A program made the position numbers and the translations under genes. From contig NZ_JAHUWH010000002.1 in the NCBI RefSeq assembly GCF_019219095.1, positions 310,001-374,000 on the forward strand: DNA of 64,000 bases, given 5' to 3'. The notes under the pieces were generated by a model. It was not told where the DNA came from. It made no database searches and was given only the letters and a program-made list of their open reading frames with translations. This DNA is from Acidovorax sp. sic0104. Lineage in GTDB: Bacteria > Pseudomonadota > Gammaproteobacteria > Burkholderiales > Burkholderiaceae_C. Positions 58,622 through 64,000 of this stretch are shown piece after piece (the first letter of the stretch is position 1; every line of letters begins with the position of its first letter).

Positions 58622-59839
58622 CTACAAGGCCTGGCCTTGCGCTTCGGAGCGAGGGGCCCGAGGGCGGCCCAGCGTGAGCCAGGTGAGCAGCAGGCCCATC
58701 AGCGCGCCACTGGCCATGCCCACCACCATCGGCAGTGGCTTGCCCGTGGCGAACAGGCCCACCACGCCCATGGCCACGGCACCGATCAGCATCTGCAGCG
58801 TGCCCAGCAAGGCCGACGCGGTACCGGCAATGGCGCCATGCTCTTCCAGCGCCAGCACCGACGTGGTCGGAATCACCAGCCCCATCAGCGCGCTGGCGAT
58901 GAAGTACAGGCCCAGCAGCACGGCCAGCTGGTCGCCGCCAGCCAGGTAATACGACAGCATGGCCACCATGACCGCGCCCGCCCCAGTGACCGCCGCCTTC
59001 ACCGTGGGCACCAGGCCGAATCTGCGGCCCAGCTGCGCGTTGAACTGCGCCGCCGCAAAAAAGGCCGCCGCGTTGACCGAGAACGCCAGGCTGTACTGAA
59101 CGGGCGTGAGGCCGTAGTGGTTGATCAGCACGAAGGGCGAGCCCGCCAGGTACACGAAGAAGCCCGCCATCGAACACCCGCCGATGAACACCAGGCCCAG
59201 GTAGTGCCAATCGCGCAGCAGCAGCGCATAGCCCGACAGCGCACTGCCCAGGCTGCTGTCCAGCCGGTCGGCCGCGGGCCGCGTTTCCTGCAGGCCCTGG
59301 GACACCAGCACCAGCCCTGCCACTGCCGCCACAGCCACTGCCCAGAACACGCCGCGCCACCCCGTCACGGCGATCACGCCACTGCCGGCCAGCGGCGCCA
59401 GCAGGGGCGAAATGCTGAACACCAGCATCAGCAGCGACATCAGGCGCGCGGCTTCAGTGCCGGTGTGCAGGTCGCGCACCACGGCGCGCGGGATCGCCAT
59501 GCCCGCCGCTGCGCCCAGCCCCTGCACGAAGCGCAGGGCCACCAGGGTTTCGATGTCGGTGGCCAATGCACAGCCCACGCTGGCCAGGGTGAAGAGCAGC
59601 AGCCCGGCATACAGCGGCGGCTTGCGCCCCACCATGTCGGAGATAGGACCGTAGAACAGCTGGCCCACGCCCAGCGAGACGAAGAAGGCCGTGAGGCTCC
59701 ACTGCACGGCAGACACATCGGCCCCCAGGCTGGCGCCGATTTCCGGCAGTGCCGGCAGGTACATGTCGATGGCGAAAGGGCCGATGGCCGAGAGCAGGCC
59801 CAGGATCAGGGCCATCTTGAAGAAACGGGTAGTCTGCAT
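58622..59839 (-). CDS. Bcr/CflA family multidrug efflux MFS transporter
   Basis: A 405-residue inner-membrane drug:H+ antiporter with 12 predicted segments. The family signature is in segment 1 (FAIDMYLPALPEIGASLGAD), then GQLFYGPISDMVGRKPPLYA and RFVQGLGAAAGMAIPRAVVRD. Later segments include VIAVTGWRGVFWAVAVAAVA and the C-terminal half (VIPTTSVLALEEHGAIAGTA). The drug or metabolite exported is unknown. The neighbour downstream is convergent. Confidence 0.93.
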   Translation of the reverse strand: MQTTRFFKMALILGLLSAIGPFAIDMYLPALPEIGASLGADVSAVQWSLTAFFVSLGVGQLFYGPISDMVGRKPPLYAGLLLFTLASVGCALATDIETLVALRFVQGLGAAAGMAIPRAVVRDLHTGTEAARLMSLLMLVFSISPLLAPLAGSGVIAVTGWRGVFWAVAVAAVAGLVLVSQGLQETRPAADRLDSSLGSALSGYALLLRDWHYLGLVFIGGCSMAGFFVYLAGSPFVLINHYGLTPVQYSLAFSVNAAAFFAAAQFNAQLGRRFGLVPTVKAAVTGAGAVMVAMLSYYLAGGDQLAVLLGLYFIASALMGLVIPTTSVLALEEHGAIAGTASALLGTLQMLIGAVAMGVVGLFATGKPLPMVVGMASGALMGLLLTWLTLGRPRAPRSEAQGQAL

Positions 59840-60010
59840 AGTCGGCCATTGTCACCAGTTTGGTGCGCGGCTGCGGGAAAACCCGGAATGGCCTTGGCCG
59901 GCGACATTGCGGACATTGATTGCCAGGCGGTTGGTCGCAGCACGCGGCTGCACTTCAGTTGTCGGCCAGAAGCGAACGTTGCGCAAATTCAAACCGGCTG
60001 GGTGTCCGGC

Positions 60011-60303
60011 ATGACGGATTCGCTGTCGAACACAGAGGCGCCGCTCGAATGGGTAGACGATGCGGGACCCTATCGCGTGATCTCGAAGGCCCTCACCGCT
60101 GCCAACGTCGATCTTCAAGCCGTGCGGTCCTTCACGAGGGGTTGCGTGGCTTTGCCCATACCAGTTTTGTAGCGCTCGACGGAGGTACACGCCATGCTGA
60201 GCATGGGCGCCTTTACGTCGTTGATGGGGACGGCAAGAGCATTGGAGAAGGACTGCACGAGAGCTTCGTAGATCATCTACTAGACTCAGGGCGCCTCGCA
60301 TGA
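60011..60303 (+). pseudogene. Small ORF, apparently frameshifted, family unknown
   Basis: The frame from an ATG at 60011 reads TDSLSNTEAPLEWVDDAGPY and continues to about AANVDLQAVRSF, then meets a stop. The neighbouring frame continues sensibly as HEGLRGFAHTSFVALDGGTR, then LYVVDGDGKSIGEGLHESF, and ends at 60303. Together they would give about 96 residues, with the shift near 60115-60135. No family is recognised. It lies in an AT-richer stretch together with a GNAT gene and an unknown gene on the same strand. Confidence 0.45.
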
Positions 60304-60388
60304 GGCACGCACTGCACTTCCCGGACGGTCCCCAGCGCTCCAAGGGCATCGGGCTGAATCCGGCTACAAGCGGACATTGGAGTCACAA

Positions 60389-60820
60389 ATGCCACTCGAA
60401 TGGAAACACTCCACCGAGGGAGTCGATTGGGAAGAGCTTTCTGCCCTCTATCGGGCAGCCCCACTAGGCGAGAAGCCGCCGCTTCATCTGCAGAGAGTCT
60501 TCTCCAACAGCATGTTCACGTGCTTCGTCTACCAGAATGCGAAGCTTGTGGCGGCGGGGCGCGCGCTCGCTGATGGCGGAGATTGCTCGTACATATGCGA
60601 CGTTGCCGTACTGCCCAGCCATCAAGGCACAGGCCTCGGCAAACAGGTTGTCAGTGACTTGGTGGAAATGTCATCCGGCCACAAGAAAATCATCTTGTAT
60701 GCGGTCCCTGGCAAAGAGCCGTTCTACAGAAAGTTCGGCTTCATGCGAATGAAAACGGCTATGGCCATCTTTAAGAATCAGCAGCAGCAGGTGGAGGGGG
60801 GCTACCTTAGTGAAACCTAA
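60389..60820 (+). CDS. GNAT family N-acetyltransferase
   Basis: A 143-residue GNAT protein. The acetyl-CoA loop is DVAVLPSHQGTGLGKQVV (about residues 69-86), followed by the beta-strand motif KIILYAVPGKEPFYRKFGF typical of the C-terminal half. The ATG at 60389 has TTGGAG 7 bases upstream. The substrate is unknown; small stand-alone GNATs of this kind often acetylate amines or aminoglycosides. It is flanked by unknown small genes in an AT-richer stretch. Confidence 0.85.
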   Translation: MPLEWKHSTEGVDWEELSALYRAAPLGEKPPLHLQRVFSNSMFTCFVYQNAKLVAAGRALADGGDCSYICDVAVLPSHQGTGLGKQVVSDLVEMSSGHKKIILYAVPGKEPFYRKFGFMRMKTAMAIFKNQQQQVEGGYLSET

Positions 60821-60954
60821 TCCTTCAATCAGGCTGCCGCGTGGCGTAACCCATCCATCAGGCTGACGGCCTTCGGCTCCACGCCACCAACTGCTGTTGG
60901 CCGACAGCAGAAAGCAGGCCTAGTTTCATATTCAGCACAGCATTTCTACAGACC

Positions 60955-61269
60955 ATGACCAAAATTGTTGACATCAACTCCCGGCACCCGTTGGTCGGAA
61001 CTTGGAAGTGCTGTGACGGCTTCTCGGATATCGAGATCCGGATCGATTTCCTTGACGGAAAACCGCATGTTTCTGTATCAGACAAGTTTGACGGAGAGAT
61101 TCCAGAAGTGTCTGACATGCGCTGGAATCAGGAGCAGGATCGATTGAGCTTTTCGACCTTCTGGTCATCAGGTAGGGTTGTGAAATACCAATTCATACCT
61201 TCACCAAAAAGCGGTCGCGCAGGCGTAACTTTCTCATATGTCGATCAAGAAATATGGGAGAAGATCTAG
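60955..61269 (+). CDS. Small protein of unknown function
   Basis: A 104-residue protein with no signal peptide and strongly beta-like content: HPLVGTWKCCDGFSDIEIRI, GKPHVSVSDKFDGEIPEVS, and RLSFSTFWSSGRVVKYQFIP. This alternation suggests a small lipocalin- or beta-sandwich-like fold, but no family is recognised. It is preceded by a 134-base spacer after the GNAT gene. Confidence 0.6.
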   Translation: MTKIVDINSRHPLVGTWKCCDGFSDIEIRIDFLDGKPHVSVSDKFDGEIPEVSDMRWNQEQDRLSFSTFWSSGRVVKYQFIPSPKSGRAGVTFSYVDQEIWEKI

Positions 61270-61531
61270 AGTTGAGTAAGCAGCTTCTTGCAAGCCTCGT
61301 TTACCACCTGACGGGACTTTGAGTTGCCTCTGTTCCAGGCCTCCTTTGTCCGCTCTGGTCGATTTCAGTCATCGTTCCAGCGCTGGCGTTTCCATTAACT
61401 CAAGACTCACGCTCCCTCAAAAGCGCAATGAGCGCGATGAGCACAATTCCCGCAGACAAATCTACCCTGCGCACGTAGCGAAAATTCATAGTCGCACCCA
61501 AACGCGCCAGTGCAACGACTGACGGCATCGC

Positions 61532-62623
61532 CTACGGTTCAATGCCGCCACTCCCCCGCCCCTCGCCCTGCACCTGTGCCAGTTCGATCCTGTGGCGCCC
61601 ACCCTGTTTGGCGCGGTACATGGCGCGGTCGGCCTGGCGCACCAGCTCTTCGGGCAGCTGGTCGCGCTGCGGATGCAGGCTGGCCACGCCGAAGCTCACG
61701 GTGACGATGCCGTGCGGCGAGCCTTCATGCGGCAACGCCAGCTGGACGATGGCCTGCTGGATGTGGCGCGCTACGTCGGCAGCGGCCTCGAGGTCCGATC
61801 CCGGCAGCAGCACCACGAACTCCTCGCCGCCGAAACGCGCGGCCACGTCGCCCTCGCGCCGCGCACCCGTCTGCGCCAGCGTGAGGGCAAGGGCCTGCAG
61901 GCAGGCGTCGCCCGCCAGGTGGCCGTAGTGGTCGTTGAAATGCTTGAACACGTCCACGTCCAGCATGATGAGCGCCAGCGGCGCGCGGGCCCGCTGCGCA
62001 CGCGCCCACTCGCGCGCCAGGGCCTCGTCAAAGTGGCGGCGGTTGGCAATGCCGGTGAGGCCGTCGGTATTGCTCAACAGCTCCAGGCGGCGGTTGGCCT
62101 GCGCCAGGGCCTCGGTGCGCTCATCCACCAGCGCCTGCAGCTCGCGGTTGCGCTGGCGCAGGTCTTCGATGGGGTACACCTCGCTGCCGTGGGCTTTGCC
62201 GAAGGGGATGGAGACGCTCACGTGGGCGATCTTCCAGTCGCCCTCGCCCCTGTCTGCGCCCAGCCCTTCGGTTGCGGGCTCGCGCCGAAACAGAACCACC
62301 TTGCGGGCCGTCTCGCGGGCGAACAGCGCGTCAGGGATGGGCAGGTGGATGTGAAAGAAGGCGTTGGCTGCCAGCAGGTCGGGGCCCAGGTCCTGCACGA
62401 ACAGGTCCACCATGTCGATGCCGATGCGCGTGGGCACCTGCGCGAAGTCCTGCTGGGTCACCTCGATCCATTCCGCCCGGGTCTTGAGCAGCTTGTCGCT
62501 GCTGCCCGAAAAGCCGCTGAAGTTGTCGCTGAAGCGCGCCAGCAACCGCCCATCGCGCGCGGCATACATCTCGATGTATTCCTCGAAGAGCATGCGGGCT
62601 AGGCGCTCGCGGTCTGGTGGCAT
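61532..62623 (-). CDS. Diguanylate cyclase with N-terminal SnoaL-like sensor domain
   Basis: A 363-residue cytosolic protein. The N-terminal part (about 1-150) resembles an NTF2/SnoaL-like domain (RMLFEEYIEMYAARDGRLLA, FSDNFSGFSGSSDKL, ARKVVLFRREPATE). A coiled-coil linker follows (about 165-195, LRQRNRELQALVDERTEALA). The GGDEF domain has SNTDGLTGIANRRHFDEAL, the active site ARFGGEEFVVLLPG (about 262-275) and an intact inhibitory RxxD site (REGD, about 256-259). It should make cyclic di-GMP and be product-inhibited. The ATG at 62623 gives a natural N-terminus; upstream in-frame codons look non-coding. Confidence 0.92.
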   Translation of the reverse strand: MPPDRERLARMLFEEYIEMYAARDGRLLARFSDNFSGFSGSSDKLLKTRAEWIEVTQQDFAQVPTRIGIDMVDLFVQDLGPDLLAANAFFHIHLPIPDALFARETARKVVLFRREPATEGLGADRGEGDWKIAHVSVSIPFGKAHGSEVYPIEDLRQRNRELQALVDERTEALAQANRRLELLSNTDGLTGIANRRHFDEALAREWARAQRARAPLALIMLDVDVFKHFNDHYGHLAGDACLQALALTLAQTGARREGDVAARFGGEEFVVLLPGSDLEAAADVARHIQQAIVQLALPHEGSPHGIVTVSFGVASLHPQRDQLPEELVRQADRAMYRAKQGGRHRIELAQVQGEGRGSGGIEP

Positions 62624-62810
62624 GCAGCGGGTCCTTGTCTGGGGGTGAAGGGGCACCGCGCCAGTGGCCGCAGTGCACTGGCATCGGCAAGAGGTGCGTT
62701 GCAAGGTGCTTTTGAATGTAACACCCGCCTTGCCCTCACAACTACCCCCGGCTTACCCTGCCAGCCGCACTATTGCGCCCCCCGTCAGCACCGCGCGCCC
62801 ATCCGGGCCT

Positions 62811-64000
62811 TCAGCCATGGAACCACTTCGCGGGCCCCGTCACCAGCCAGGGGAAGACCACCATCAGGAACATGATGGCGAACTCCGCAGCCATGAAAGG
62901 CACCACACCCCGGGTCACGTCGTCCATCGACATTCTGCCCACCCCGGCCACGACGTTGAGCACCGTGCCCACGGGCGGCGTGACCAGGCCGATGGAGTTG
63001 TTGATGATGAACATCACGCCGAAGTAGACCGGATCGATCCCCGCCGCAGTGATCACCGGCATCAGCACAGGCGTGAGGATCAGGATGGTTGGCGTCATGT
63101 CCATGGCGGTGCCCACCAGCATCACCAGCACCATGATGGCCGCCATCAGCAGGATCTTGTTGTCCATGAAGGGCTGCAGCAGGCCCACCACCTTGGACGG
63201 CAGATCGGCCACGGTGATGAGCCAGGCGCTCACCATGGCGGCGGCGATGAGGAACATCACGATGGCGCTGGTCTTGGCCGCCGCGACGAAGATGCCGTAC
63301 AGGTCGCGCCAGGTGATCTCGCGGTAGATGACGGCCGACACAAACAGCGCGTACACCGCCGCCACCACGGCCGCCTCGGTGGGCGTGAACACGCCCATGC
63401 GCAGGCCCACGAGGATGATCACCGGCAGCATCAGCGCCCACAGCGCCTTGCGCAGGGCCGTGAGGATCTCGCCCGCGGACTTGCGCGGCGGGGGCTCGAT
63501 TTTTTCGCTGCGCACCAGCACGGCCCAGGTCAGCCACAGCGCTGCCCCGATCAGGATGCCCGGCACGATGGCCGCGAGAAACAGCTTGGAGATCGACACA
63601 TTGGCAGCCACCCCGAAGATCACGAGGCCGATGCTCGGCGGAATCACCGGGCCGATGACGCCGGTGGCCGCGATCAGCCCGCCCGCCCGCGACTTGTCGT
63701 GCCCGGCCTTCACCATCATGGGCAGCAGCAGCGCGGTGAGCGCCGCCGCATCGGCCACGGCCGAGCCCGACAGCGCCGACAGCAGGCAGCCGGCCATGAT
63801 GGTCACATAGCCCAGGCCGCCCTTCACATGGCCCACCAGGGCCAGCGCAAAGTTCACGATGCGGCGCGACAGGCCGCCCACGTTCATGATCTCGCCAGCG
63901 AGCATGAAGAACGGCACCGCCAGCAGCGGAAAGCTGTCGGCCCCGCTGATCAGGTTCTGCGCCAGGATCTGCGCGTCGAACAGATCCAGATGCCACATCA
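62811..64000 (-). CDS. TRAP transporter large permease, DctM-like (partial, N-terminus beyond window)
   Basis: About 396 residues of the M subunit of a TRAP transporter, the ion-coupled pore that imports carboxylates captured by a periplasmic binding protein. Characteristic stretches are SFPLLAVPFFMLAGEIMN, TIMAGCLLSALSGSAVADA, VIGPVIPPSIGLVIFGVAAN, MDMTPTILILTPVLMPVI and NNSIGLVTPPVGTVLNVV. The family is about 425 residues, so roughly 30 N-terminal residues lie outside the window and the ATG at 63998 is internal. The small permease and binding protein probably precede it off the window edge. Confidence 0.95.
   Translation of the reverse strand, partial: MWHLDLFDAQILAQNLISGADSFPLLAVPFFMLAGEIMNVGGLSRRIVNFALALVGHVKGGLGYVTIMAGCLLSALSGSAVADAAALTALLLPMMVKAGHDKSRAGGLIAATGVIGPVIPPSIGLVIFGVAANVSISKLFLAAIVPGILIGAALWLTWAVLVRSEKIEPPPRKSAGEILTALRKALWALMLPVIILVGLRMGVFTPTEAAVVAAVYALFVSAVIYREITWRDLYGIFVAAAKTSAIVMFLIAAAMVSAWLITVADLPSKVVGLLQPFMDNKILLMAAIMVLVMLVGTAMDMTPTILILTPVLMPVITAAGIDPVYFGVMFIINNSIGLVTPPVGTVLNVVAGVGRMSMDDVTRGVVPFMAAEFAIMFLMVVFPWLVTGPAKWFHG

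Noticed and set aside
60821..60954. Integron attC site in the spacer between the GNAT and unknown genes
   Set aside because: Core sites of the RYYYAAC/GTTRRRY type are not present in the right order, and there is no integron integrase in the window.
61400..61489. A 29-codon minus-strand ORF (MNFRYVRRVDLSAG...) with one hydrophobic helix
   Set aside because: Too short, no clear ribosome binding site and no neighbour support; could be a chance ORF or a gene remnant.

Overview
The window is GC-rich bacterial chromosome, almost certainly from a betaproteobacterium of the Comamonadaceae (Acidovorax/Delftia/Comamonas-like). This is inferred from protein character and gene neighbourhoods (mltG-tmk-holB-pilZ, sucA-sucB-lpdA-zapE, tolB-pal-cpoB) and from a dispersed ~60-bp hairpin repeat. 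No rRNA or phage genes are present, and there is one tRNA gene.

Layout. (1) 1-5 kb: the 5' part of exonuclease I (sbcB), then an iron-signalling pair: one polypeptide that fuses an ECF sigma factor to its FecR-type anti-sigma regulator, followed by a TonB-dependent siderophore receptor with an STN signalling domain. (2) 5-26.8 kb: housekeeping genes: lytic transglycosylase, DUF2789, clpA/clpS, dnaE, bamD, a DinG-type helicase, a PP2C phosphatase, a coiled-coil exported protein coupled to zapE, the 2-oxoglutarate dehydrogenase operon sucA-sucB-lpdA, and an AI-2E/PerM transporter. (3) 27-33.2 kb: a visibly AT-richer accessory block. It holds a partial flagellar export cluster (fliN, fliO, fliP and a FliA-like sigma factor), a frameshifted TPR gene, a small unknown gene, a truncated YD-repeat (RHS-like) gene joined to the flagellar operon, and an intact TPR gene. 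A tRNA-Lys lies just beyond it with its 3' end facing the block. (4) 33.5-45 kb: tcdA, cpoB-pal-tolB, msbA, tatD plus an ankyrin-repeat protein, the mltG-tmk-holB-pilZ operon, and ygfZ. (5) 45-59.8 kb: a thioesterase-GNAT fusion, an HSL-type hydrolase, an exported FAH/hydratase-like protein, an iron-containing alcohol dehydrogenase, a PAS-GGDEF-EAL protein, a patatin-like protein with a repeat inside its coding sequence, an HDOD protein, tex, a conserved unknown, a DUF72 protein and a Bcr/CflA efflux pump. (6) 60-61.5 kb: a short AT-richer stretch with a frameshifted ORF, a GNAT acetyltransferase and an unknown gene. (7) 61.5-64 kb: a diguanylate cyclase and the 3' part of a TRAP transporter large permease.

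The most unusual material is the decaying flagellar/RHS block, the sigma/anti-sigma fusion, and the repeat family with one copy apparently inserted in frame in a gene. Identifications rest on reading the sequence and recalling family motifs; no searches were run.
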